This document shows positions 23,456 through 30,037 of a stretch of 64,000 nucleotides of DNA, one piece after another. The DNA is from a virus. Every line of letters begins with the position of its first letter. Position 1 is the stretch's first letter. The stretch covers positions 124,001-188,000 of the IMG/VR virus record IMGVR_UViG_3300027668_000008; one strand, 5' to 3'. The notes under the pieces were generated by a model. The model was not told where the DNA came from and ran no database searches. It was given only the letters and a program-made list of their open reading frames with translations. The position numbers and the translations under genes are program-made.

Positions 23456-24085
23456 TTATTTCATAAACGTATGGTTTCCTAGTATACCTAGGTGTTCCAT
23501 TTTGTCTGCCCAGTAAGGATAAACTAAATTATGTGCATAATAATATACTGCACCTATTGTATTATCCGAAATCGTGTACGAACCGTGTCCACTAACTATA
23601 ATTGCAATTTGCACAGATTCTCTCCACGCCCTTGCATTACCTTCGATAGTTTGTCCAGTCGATTCTTTGTTTGCCCAAATCGTATCTGCTTTTCCATCAC
23701 AATACCAACTGAATTGGCATCTATGCTTTTTTGGATAAAATATTGCATCATCTGGATCAGGTGTCTGTTTTGTTTTCCAACTTTCTCTAACCGGACCATC
23801 CATTACAACACCACATAAAGTATTGGGCCATCTTTTATCTGCAACTCTATTTTTAGTTACGTTTGCAACTGCGGCTTTACCACTATAACTTTCAGCTCTT
23901 GCTTCAAAGTAGATATTCTCTGCTAAACACTGTATCGCTGGGTGATAAGCATTTTCTACTTTTTCGTTATTAAGTTCGCCCCACAGAATGTGCTTTGCTT
24001 GTGTTGTCAACGTTGCACCAGTAGTAGCAACTGCTGAATTGGATATTGACATTAAAATACCCGTAATAATTAATAGTTTCCGCAT
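23456..24085 (-). CDS. SleB/CwlJ-type cell-wall hydrolase, probable endolysin
   Basis: Peptidoglycan hydrolase likely used in lysis. The 209 residues start with a secretion signal (1-20, MRKLLIITGILMSISNSAVA), followed by the Hydrolase_2 domain: CLAENIYFEARAES with the catalytic Glu, GKAAVANVTKNRVADKRWP, and CQFSWYCDG. The signal suggests Sec export rather than holin release, as in signal-arrest-release endolysins. A sigma70-like promoter precedes it. Confidence 0.88.
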   Translation of the reverse strand: MRKLLIITGILMSISNSAVATTGATLTTQAKHILWGELNNEKVENAYHPAIQCLAENIYFEARAESYSGKAAVANVTKNRVADKRWPNTLCGVVMDGPVRESWKTKQTPDPDDAIFYPKKHRCQFSWYCDGKADTIWANKESTGQTIEGNARAWRESVQIAIIVSGHGSYTISDNTIGAVYYYAHNLVYPYWADKMEHLGILGNHTFMK

Positions 24086-24120
24086 ACATATCTCCTTATG
24101 TTTGTTTAACTTACTTTATA

Positions 24121-24148
24121 AGTATAACACAAACAGATATATTGTCAA
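24121..24148 (-). promoter_or_regulatory. Sigma70-like promoter for cell-wall hydrolase
   Basis: TTGACA (24143-24148), 16-base spacer, TATACT (24121-24126) on the minus strand. Confidence 0.6.
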
Positions 24149-24155
24149 CCTTTAA

Positions 24156-24989
24156 TTAGGCCCTATCTTGCACACTTTTTAAATACTTTTCTAGCATTTT
24201 TCCCCAAGTATCGTCAAAATTGTCACTTATCTTCAGTTGTGCTTCTCTTATTAGTGTAGAATCGCACCCACAGTAGTTTATATTCGCCCCTATATGTTGT
24301 AAAAACGTACTGTAAAAGTTGTGCCCTATTAAGTAGGATTTGGCTTTTACTTCGTTTTCTGCATAAAATTTGTTGAATAATTCGATATGGTTTTTTATTG
24401 AATGTGCATTGTAATCTTTTATGAAATCAGATGTTAATCCTGCATACAACCAATCGTTAGTATGTAATAATCCGTGTTTTTCATTTTGTACACCTGTAAA
24501 AACGTATGCTTTATTGTTCCATGCACTTTGTACAAAGTCTTGCAAGAAGTTTGTATTTCTAATAGCACAATCCCAACGAGCATGGAGTACAACATCTGAT
24601 TTTGCTATGTTATCTCTGTGTAAAGAAAGTATGTTATTTAACATGAATAATCTACCAAAGTAGTAGTCAAATGTGACATTGTGACCTAGATGCGATTCGT
24701 TTGAATTGTTTAAGTACTGTTTTAAAACAGGCGAGCATAGGTACTCTTTTGTAAGTACTTGTTCCGGAGATGTTGTCATAACACTACCCCAAAGTGCTTT
24801 GCCTTTAGTATAGTTTTTATGTTTGGCGTTATCCGGTAACTTGTGTAGTTTCTTTATATCGTCTGAATAGTAAGTGTTACTATAAAACGTTACATTGTAT
24901 GTTGACTTGTCAACTAGATTTTGCCACCATTCTAAACAGAAGTCCAAATGTCTTGGATCTCCTGTTAGTATAATAGCAATGCTCTTCAT
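24156..24989 (-). CDS. Unknown protein, possibly glycosyltransferase-like
   Basis: A 277-residue protein starting MKSIAIILTGDPRHLDFCLEWW, with a VLHARWDCAIRN segment near 135 and TGVQNEKHGLLHTNDWLYAG near 170. The strand-then-DxR/D pattern and the WDxAI segment recall phage proteins annotated as putative glycosyltransferases, but a firm assignment is not possible. It overlaps the nuclease gene upstream by one base. Confidence 0.6.
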   Translation of the reverse strand: MKSIAIILTGDPRHLDFCLEWWQNLVDKSTYNVTFYSNTYYSDDIKKLHKLPDNAKHKNYTKGKALWGSVMTTSPEQVLTKEYLCSPVLKQYLNNSNESHLGHNVTFDYYFGRLFMLNNILSLHRDNIAKSDVVLHARWDCAIRNTNFLQDFVQSAWNNKAYVFTGVQNEKHGLLHTNDWLYAGLTSDFIKDYNAHSIKNHIELFNKFYAENEVKAKSYLIGHNFYSTFLQHIGANINYCGCDSTLIREAQLKISDNFDDTWGKMLEKYLKSVQDRA

Positions 24990-25420
24990 TAAAGCACAAC
25001 TACGCCTTCTTTAAGTAATCTTTTACGATTCTTTTCATGTTGTTTAGCAACATCTTCTTTAGCACCGCCAAAGTACGCAACTGCGTGTCCTGATTTAATC
25101 ATAATCTCTGTGGCACGTTTATCGTCAATTAGGAAGTCACCTAATATTCTACCAAATTTACCTTTTGCATCTTCACCACTTCTGTCAATTTCAGTTTTAA
25201 GTACTGACGTTGATCCCAGTGGCAACATTTCTTTAAGTTTAGCCTTTGCCGCCAAGCCAAATTTCTTTTCAACTTTGTCTCTTGTTCTAGATTCTGGTGT
25301 ATCAATACCCATCATTCTAACACGTTCTTTTTTAAGCCAGACGCCAAAGCCTAAGTCAATATCTACATCAACTGTGTCGCCGTCTACTACTTTAATAATT
25401 TTGCATTTATATTCGTACAT
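24989..25420 (-). CDS. Staphylococcal-nuclease-like (thermonuclease) protein
   Basis: Ca-dependent phosphodiesterase with an OB fold, 143 residues. Shows VVDGDTVDVDIDLG, ERVRMMGIDTPESR (catalytic Arg and Glu), and GKFGRILGDF with the second catalytic Arg. No signal peptide, so it likely works inside the cell, perhaps in host DNA degradation or repair. Closely follows a 47-residue basic gene. Confidence 0.9.
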   Translation of the reverse strand: MYEYKCKIIKVVDGDTVDVDIDLGFGVWLKKERVRMMGIDTPESRTRDKVEKKFGLAAKAKLKEMLPLGSTSVLKTEIDRSGEDAKGKFGRILGDFLIDDKRATEIMIKSGHAVAYFGGAKEDVAKQHEKNRKRLLKEGVVVL

Positions 25421-25422
25421 TT

Positions 25423-25566
25423 TTATTTTCCTTGTCCTCGGTATTTTTTGTAACTTCGTTTTTTACTTTTGTTCATAGAACTAAACTTTGTTCTAGAGTG
25501 GTTGTTCCCAATACTTGTTTTTTTTGGGCTTGTGACATGACCTTCATGTCCTTTATGTAATTTCAT
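25423..25566 (-). CDS. 47-residue basic protein
   Basis: ATG at 25566, stop at 25423-25425, two bases before the nuclease ATG. The sequence is Lys/Arg/Ser/His-rich (MKLHKGHEGHVTSPKKTSIG, ending SYKKYRGQGK). The KKYRGQGK end is familiar from small T4-like marine phage proteins. Nucleic-acid binding is plausible but untested. Confidence 0.55.
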   Translation of the reverse strand: MKLHKGHEGHVTSPKKTSIGNNHSRTKFSSMNKSKKRSYKKYRGQGK

Positions 25567-25590
25567 AAAACCTTTGGGTTAATGGGTTAA

Positions 25591-26265
25591 TTATATACTA
25601 ATATTTAGTTGTTTAAGTCTAGGGTTGACTACTAGTTCAGCCCAGTCTTTATGTGCTTGTTCGCCTGGGTGATCTGCTATCCATTCATAATTGTAATCAT
25701 CTGTAAACTGCCAAAGTCCGCTTTTTTCTTCATGAAACATCCAATTATTCCAATTTACTTGATTCCATAATTGTTCTATATAATGTTTCTCATCATTTGT
25801 TTTTAGTTTTTCAAAAAATGAATTATCACGTTTATTCATATCCCAATCTGCGTAAACCATATCTCCCATATGGGAGAACAAAACAGGAATATTATTTACT
25901 TTACAAGTATTTTGTATTAATAATATATATTCTAATGTTTTTGCAAATTGATTGAAATCTGTATAAAAGTATTTTAAGTAATTTTCTTTAGGGCCTGTAT
26001 AACTAGCACCTTCTGATTTGTATGCATTATATTCAGGCATATACCAATCATAACGTTCAATAGTACTCCACATAATAACTACTGCTTCAGTACTACTATC
26101 AATGTTGTCTAACACTCTACGAGCAATTAATCTGTTACCTGCTCCACCTATTGCTACATTTTTAGAATTTGGGATAAAGTTGGGCCAGTGTTTATAATCG
26201 ACATCATTATTATTGACGTCTTTGTGTGATCCGATTGTAAAACTACAACCACTACATAATATCAT
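25591..26265 (-). CDS. SGNH/GDSL-type hydrolase-like protein
   Basis: The 224-residue protein starts LCSGCSFTIGSH (putative nucleophile Ser8 in a G-C-S context), continues with VAIGGAGNRLIARR (block II/III Gly and Asn), and has DHPGEQAHKDWA near the C-terminus (Asp and His of the triad). This is the SGNH esterase/acetylhydrolase layout often seen beside phage fibre or glycan genes. Substrate unknown. Confidence 0.7.
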   Translation of the reverse strand: MILCSGCSFTIGSHKDVNNNDVDYKHWPNFIPNSKNVAIGGAGNRLIARRVLDNIDSSTEAVVIMWSTIERYDWYMPEYNAYKSEGASYTGPKENYLKYFYTDFNQFAKTLEYILLIQNTCKVNNIPVLFSHMGDMVYADWDMNKRDNSFFEKLKTNDEKHYIEQLWNQVNWNNWMFHEEKSGLWQFTDDYNYEWIADHPGEQAHKDWAELVVNPRLKQLNISI

Positions 26266-26310
26266 TGAATACCTCTTATTGTAATATACTTATCTTATCT
26301 TATTTTAACC

Positions 26311-26339
26311 AAAAAAAATCCCCAGGCAGAGTGGGGATT
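26311..26339 (-). terminator. Rho-independent terminator after tmRNA
   Basis: On the minus strand AATCCCCA, a short loop, TGGGGATT and then a run of T. A strong stem with U-tract at the 3' end of the tmRNA region. Confidence 0.85.
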
Positions 26340-26748
26340 TAAAATTACTTGGTACTTTTTATATATCTGTATATAGTTCGTCACGTTCACTGAAACGTGT
26401 GCAATTAGAAAGTGTATTTCCATGTTACCAGTGTATGCTTGTAACAATCCTTTGTCACTAATGTTTCTAACTTTGGTATATGCAACGATTTCTGTTGCTA
26501 GGTACGTTGCCAACCCCCACGTGCTTATTTTACTAAGCCGCTAATGCCATTTCTGGCTGATAATTGTTATTTGCAATTATAAAGTTTCTTCGCGATAACG
26601 GTGCTTAGATCCCGAGAACTCCACTAACTCTAGTAATTACCTGTCGATCCTATTCATCCCCATATGAAAAATCTGTTGTATTTGGTGGAGATGCCGGGAT
26701 TCGCACCCGGGTCCAGTTTAACTTTTGAATTGCTTCAACGTTCTAAGT
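26340..26748 (-). ncRNA. ssrA: Circularly permuted two-piece tmRNA
   Basis: Rescues stalled ribosomes and tags the nascent protein for proteolysis. On the minus strand the acceptor piece comes first: GGACCCGGGTGCGAATCCC (T-arm), then CATCTCC-ACCA ending at 26683. After a 21-base spacer the coding piece begins GGGGATG (26655-26661), which pairs with CATCTCC. It holds the tag frame 26533-26574 encoding ANNNYQPEMALAA and then TAG. The ALAA end is the Clp degron. Pieces in this order mark the permuted tmRNA of alphaproteobacteria. Outer boundaries are approximate; the 3' part to the terminator should contain pseudoknots. Drawn from motifs and pairing, not from a model search. Confidence 0.93.
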
Positions 26749-26751
26749 ATA

Positions 26752-26780
26752 TTTATACACTATTCACTTGACTTTGTCAA
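26752..26780 (-). promoter_or_regulatory. Sigma70 promoter of tmRNA, with embedded late box
   Basis: TTGACA (26775-26780), 17-base spacer, TATAAA (26752-26757). The -10 is part of TATAAATA (26750-26757), so both host and phage late polymerase could use it. Confidence 0.75.
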
Positions 26781-26796
26781 CCAAATAATATACAAA
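26768..26796 (+). promoter_or_regulatory. Sigma70-like promoter for the plus-strand block, divergent from tmRNA
   Basis: TTGACT (26768-26773), 17-base spacer, TACAAA (26791-26796). Its -35 forms the palindrome TTGACTTTGTCAA with the -35 of the tmRNA promoter. Confidence 0.45.
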
Positions 26797-26865
26797 TAAA
26801 GTACTAATATTAAAAATAAAAGATAAGTATTCTATAAAAGCAAAATACATCAACTAAAGGTAATT

Positions 26866-27114
26866 ATGAAGAAATTAAGAACTTACACGTTTATTGACGG
26901 AGAAGACACAAAAACAATCGAAGCCCTATCTTATAGGAAAGCAGTAAGATCATTCCAAGGTGGATCAGAAAGCAAAGTTGTTAGAGTAGAATGGGAAGCC
27001 AAAAAAGGCGGTGAATACGAAAAGATCCAAACATTACCCTTAGGTAGAAAAATAAGACAAGCGGCAATAATACAAGCGAAAAAAGATATTGCCAAAGCAA
27101 AGATCGGAAAATAA
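26866..27114 (+). CDS. Small basic protein, unknown
   Basis: An 82-residue protein with beta-type N-terminus (LRTYTFIDGEDTKTIEALSY) and a Lys-rich helical end (QAAIIQAKKDIAKAKIGK). A mixed strand-then-helix structure with 20 or so basic residues suggests RNA or DNA binding, by inference. First gene of a four-gene plus-strand unit ending with speD. Confidence 0.65.
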   Translation: MKKLRTYTFIDGEDTKTIEALSYRKAVRSFQGGSESKVVRVEWEAKKGGEYEKIQTLPLGRKIRQAAIIQAKKDIAKAKIGK

Positions 27115-27116
27115 AC

Positions 27117-27272
27117 GTGAGTGTAAATCATAACCCAATAATGAAACAACTAGTAAAACTAATTGTGAAACTTCGTATGTCCTATGCAGATATCAGAGGA
27201 CACCACGGTAAAAAGTGGAACTATGAACCAAGTAAGAATTACATGGGCATGGCTAAACGAAGAGTCAAGTAA
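27117..27272 (+). CDS. Small basic protein, unknown
   Basis: Open from GTG at 27117 (51 residues) or ATG at 27141 (43 residues) to TAA at 27270-27272. Sequence includes KQLVKLIVKLRMSYADIRGH, then HGKKWNYEPSKNYMGMAKRR. It fills the gap between two plus-strand genes with normal spacing. Start uncertain, no ribosome site is clear. Confidence 0.5.
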   Translation: MSVNHNPIMKQLVKLIVKLRMSYADIRGHHGKKWNYEPSKNYMGMAKRRVK

Positions 27273-27279
27273 GGAATAA

Positions 27280-27474
27280 ATGGCTGGAGTCAAAGCAAGA
27301 GGCATTATCTCTGTTAATAACAAGAGAATGCGAGAAAACGCAAACGGCGAGTTAACTGAAGTAAGACCTGTAAAATATTACGGTGCAGGTTCAAATGGTA
27401 GAATGTGTGGTAGCATCGATGGTGAAATGATCGTAGATGACAATGGAAGACCCATACCTTTAAGCCAGTGTTAG
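27280..27474 (+). CDS. Conserved small phage protein, unknown
   Basis: A 64-residue protein starting MAGVKARGIISVNNKRMREN, with VKYYGAGSNGRMCGSIDGE and VDDNGRPIPLSQC. Gly-rich beta-type pattern. AAGGAA precedes the start. It resembles small conserved proteins of marine phages but no function is known. Confidence 0.65.
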   Translation: MAGVKARGIISVNNKRMRENANGELTEVRPVKYYGAGSNGRMCGSIDGEMIVDDNGRPIPLSQC

Positions 27475-27478
27475 ATTT

Positions 27479-27880
27479 ATGGAACATCTTGTACATAAAC
27501 ATATTATCATCAGAGCTGATGTAATAAATCCACCGTTAGATGCTACAAGTACATCTGACAGTGTAAAAGAATTAATTCAACAAATAGGTATGAAAATACT
27601 TATGGGACCTTACGCAACATATTGCGATATGCCAGGTAACAGAGGTCTTACAGTTGCAACAATAATAGAAACTTCACATATAGTATTACATTCATGGGAC
27701 GAATCAAGTCCTGCTAATCTACAATTAGATGTTTATACTTGCGGTGAGTTTAATCCCCAAATAGTATTCGATTGGTTAAAACAATTTAACCCTGTCAGAG
27801 TAGACTACAAATACTTAGACAGAGAACACGGTTTAACCGAAATAGATATACACCCCTCAACAGTAAATATAGCAGTTTAA
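27479..27880 (+). CDS. speD: S-adenosylmethionine decarboxylase proenzyme
   Basis: Makes decarboxylated SAM, the aminopropyl donor for spermidine. The 133-residue protein matches the bacterial SpeD length. ETSHIVLHSW places the self-cleavage Ser66 (future pyruvoyl group) and His71, and VYTCGE gives Cys88; spacing agrees with SpeD of bacteria (Ser63/His68/Cys83). The residue before Ser is Thr where Glu is usual. speD is a known auxiliary gene of cyanophages. It ends the plus-strand unit and is followed by a bidirectional terminator. Confidence 0.88.
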   Translation: MEHLVHKHIIIRADVINPPLDATSTSDSVKELIQQIGMKILMGPYATYCDMPGNRGLTVATIIETSHIVLHSWDESSPANLQLDVYTCGEFNPQIVFDWLKQFNPVRVDYKYLDREHGLTEIDIHPSTVNIAV

Positions 27881-27893
27881 TTCAGTCATAAAA

Positions 27894-27925
27894 AAAGGCC
27901 CTTTGCTATTATGCATTGGGCCTTT
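27894..27925. terminator. Bidirectional rho-independent terminator
   Basis: AAAGGCCC and GGGCCTTT pair around a 16-base loop, with TTTAAATTT on the plus side and a T7 run on the minus side. It separates convergent speD and the gene ending at 27951. Confidence 0.85.
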
Positions 27926-27950
27926 AAATTTACTTAATTATTTAAAATAA

Positions 27951-28208
27951 TTATGCAGATACTCTACGTCTTGGAATAGAGTAAGTTGCCGCTGGTCTTC
28001 CAACAGATCCTGAATCAGATTTTGTTGCTTTTACGTTAAAGCCTGCATCTCTTAATTCAGTTAGTCTAGCACCCGGAGATGCGATACCTAGGTCTGATCT
28101 TAGGTCATCAGCAGTAAACGTTGAACCGTTACCCCAATAGTTTGCTAGAATTGTTTGATTTTGAGTTCCTTCTTTGAAGAACTTTGTTCCTATTGCTTTA
28201 GTCATCAT
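27951..28208 (-). CDS. Small winged-helix-like protein
   Basis: An 85-residue protein: GTQNQTILANYWGNGSTFTA, DDLRSDLGIASPGARLTELR, DAGFNVKATKSD. The order helix, helix, SPGARLTELRDAGF resembles a recognition helix followed by a wing in small helix-turn-helix proteins. Could be a phage regulator. It has its own promoter and a terminator directly downstream, so it is a single-gene unit and probably strongly expressed. Confidence 0.7.
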   Translation of the reverse strand: MMTKAIGTKFFKEGTQNQTILANYWGNGSTFTADDLRSDLGIASPGARLTELRDAGFNVKATKSDSGSVGRPAATYSIPRRRVSA

Positions 28209-28254
28209 ATGTTTCCTTTTCTATTTATAAATGTTAATGTTAACTAACTTCTAT

Positions 28255-28283
28255 AATATAACAGATTGCGAGGTAAATGTCAA
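28255..28283 (-). promoter_or_regulatory. Sigma70-like promoter for winged-helix-like gene
   Basis: TTGACA (28278-28283), 17-base spacer, TATATT (28255-28260). A late-type TATAAATA also occurs at 28222-28229, nearer to the gene. Confidence 0.6.
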
Positions 28284-28313
28284 CCTTTTATTTTACCTAT
28301 ATAAACTGCGAGT

Positions 28314-28637
28314 TTAAGTGATGATTTTAGGTGCACCTGGGGAAATAATCTTAGATGTTAACTGTTTAACTACAGTATGATATCCGTCAACCATTTCTTT
28401 CTTAGGTTCACCAGTCATTGTGATTGCACTTTTGTATATATTAATAGGTACATTTTCCCAATCAACACTAATAAACATAGGTGCCATTGCAGGGCCAGTT
28501 TTTTGCATAAGAAATGCAAATGGCTTTTCTACTACATAATGAGCGATATGCTCTTCTTTTACTTCAGTAATTACTTCTTCGCCTGTAACTAACTTGAATG
28601 TTAGTACTACGTCTTTTAGCCCTTTTTCTAATAACAT
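28314..28637 (-). CDS. Conserved phage protein, possibly Sm-like fold
   Basis: A 107-residue protein. VVLTFKLVTGEEVITEVKEE and VEKPFAFLMQKTGPAMAP look like the first strands of an Sm/LSm barrel, which bind RNA; this is inferred from pattern only. It follows glutaredoxin by 3 bases and probably ends the nrd operon. Confidence 0.6.
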   Translation of the reverse strand: MLLEKGLKDVVLTFKLVTGEEVITEVKEEHIAHYVVEKPFAFLMQKTGPAMAPMFISVDWENVPINIYKSAITMTGEPKKEMVDGYHTVVKQLTSKIISPGAPKIIT

Positions 28638-28640
28638 ATT

Positions 28641-28898
28641 CTATCCTATTTTTGATCCACCTGTGCCATTATAGCCAGTGTTTTCGATGTATTCTAATAA
28701 TTGGTCGTATCCGCCGATTTTGTCTTTATATACTTTAATCTGCGGAAATGTTCTTGCTCCCGGAAACTCTTCCATTACATCTTCTCTTTGAAAGTCTGTT
28801 CCCAACTGTTTGTATACAAACTCGTATCCACGTTGCTCACATAATGCTTTTGCTTTTGTGCAACTTGGACAAGCAGGTTTGCCCCATATTTCTATCAT
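28641..28898 (-). CDS. nrdC: Glutaredoxin
   Basis: Redox partner for ribonucleotide reductase. The 85 residues show the active site CPSC (Cys10, Cys13) after MIEIWGKPA, the cis-Pro loop ARTFPQIKV and the GGYDQLLEY glutathione site. Overlaps nrdB by 4 bases, matching a nrdA-nrdB-nrdC operon. Ends with an unusual Gly-rich tail. Confidence 0.93.
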   Translation of the reverse strand: MIEIWGKPACPSCTKAKALCEQRGYEFVYKQLGTDFQREDVMEEFPGARTFPQIKVYKDKIGGYDQLLEYIENTGYNGTGGSKIG

Positions 28899-30013
28899 AA
28901 ACTAAATCCCTTAAATGTATCTGTGTCAACGTCTTGTTTAGTACCGCCGGTTACATAAGAACTAATCTCTGTTTCTTGTGGTGCTACTTGTACTTCTGCT
29001 CCACTAATCCAATTTTGTGTCCAAGGTAACGGGTTACTTCCACCTTTATAAGGACTAGTCAATCCAACTGCTAACATACGTTTATGTGCAGTCCATTCAA
29101 CATAGTCTTTTAGTAATTGTGCATTAAGACCAATCATACTGCCATCTTTAAACAAATACTCGGCCCATGCACTTTCTTGTTCAACTGCTTCAACAAACAT
29201 CTTTTCACACTCTTCTTTTGTTTCTTCTGCAATCTTAATAAAGTCTTTATCATCTTTTGGAAGGATCTTTAACAATGCTTGTGTACTTGCCAAGTGTACG
29301 TTTTCATCACGGCAAATAAATTTGATAATTTTTGCATTGCCTTCCATTTTTTTAAGTTCTGCAAATGCCCAACTACAGGCAAAAGAAACATAAAAACGAA
29401 TTCCTTCTAATATGTTAACACTGTTAATTGCTAACCATAATTTTTTCTTTAGTTCATATAAGTCTACTTCAACTTTTTTACCATTAACTGTATGTGTTCC
29501 TTCACCCATTAGTTGGTATGCTAAACTTAACTGAATAAGATCATCATAGTTCTTACTAATGTCATCAGCACAATCTGTAATTTCTGAAATGTCCATCATC
29601 TCGTCAAAGATTTTACTTGGATCGCTATAGATATTACGGATAATATGTGTATAACTACGTGAGTGAATTGTTTCACTAAATGTCCAAGTTTGAACCCATG
29701 CTTCTAATTCAGGGATACTAATTAACGGACCAAATGCTTCAGTAGGTGCTCTACCTTGTACACTGTCTAGCAAGATTTGTCTTTTAAGATTACTTGTAAA
29801 GATGTGTTGTTCATGTGGTGTCAAATCTTTAAAATCTTTACTATCTTTACCAATGTCAACTTCTTCAGGTCTCCAAAAGAATCCTAGTTGTTTATCTGTA
29901 AACTTGTCAAATTGTCTATACTTAACGGCATCATACCTTTGTATATTAACACCGCCGTCTAAGAAGGCTTTGCTTTCAAGGTGATTTCGTTTCTCATTAC
30001 TGAATACTGTCAT
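28895..30013 (-). CDS. nrdB: Class I ribonucleotide reductase, small subunit
   Basis: Holds the di-iron/tyrosyl-radical cofactor. The 372 residues include the ferritin-like core: WVQTWTFSETIHSRSYTHII (Glu and His ligands), SVNILEGIRFYVSFACSWAF, and ICRDENVHLASTQ (Glu, His ligands). The C-terminal tail (DTDTFKGFSL) would dock on NrdA. It lies 24 bases after nrdA and supplies deoxynucleotides together with it. Confidence 0.95.
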   Translation of the reverse strand: MTVFSNEKRNHLESKAFLDGGVNIQRYDAVKYRQFDKFTDKQLGFFWRPEEVDIGKDSKDFKDLTPHEQHIFTSNLKRQILLDSVQGRAPTEAFGPLISIPELEAWVQTWTFSETIHSRSYTHIIRNIYSDPSKIFDEMMDISEITDCADDISKNYDDLIQLSLAYQLMGEGTHTVNGKKVEVDLYELKKKLWLAINSVNILEGIRFYVSFACSWAFAELKKMEGNAKIIKFICRDENVHLASTQALLKILPKDDKDFIKIAEETKEECEKMFVEAVEQESAWAEYLFKDGSMIGLNAQLLKDYVEWTAHKRMLAVGLTSPYKGGSNPLPWTQNWISGAEVQVAPQETEISSYVTGGTKQDVDTDTFKGFSL

Positions 30014-30037
30014 TTTATTTTATCTCTCCGTATCTAT

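Noticed and set aside
26295-26513. A 72-codon minus-strand frame after the tmRNA tag
   Set aside because: It lies inside the tmRNA coding piece and runs through the terminator; its sequence has no protein-like neighbours and is explained by RNA structure.
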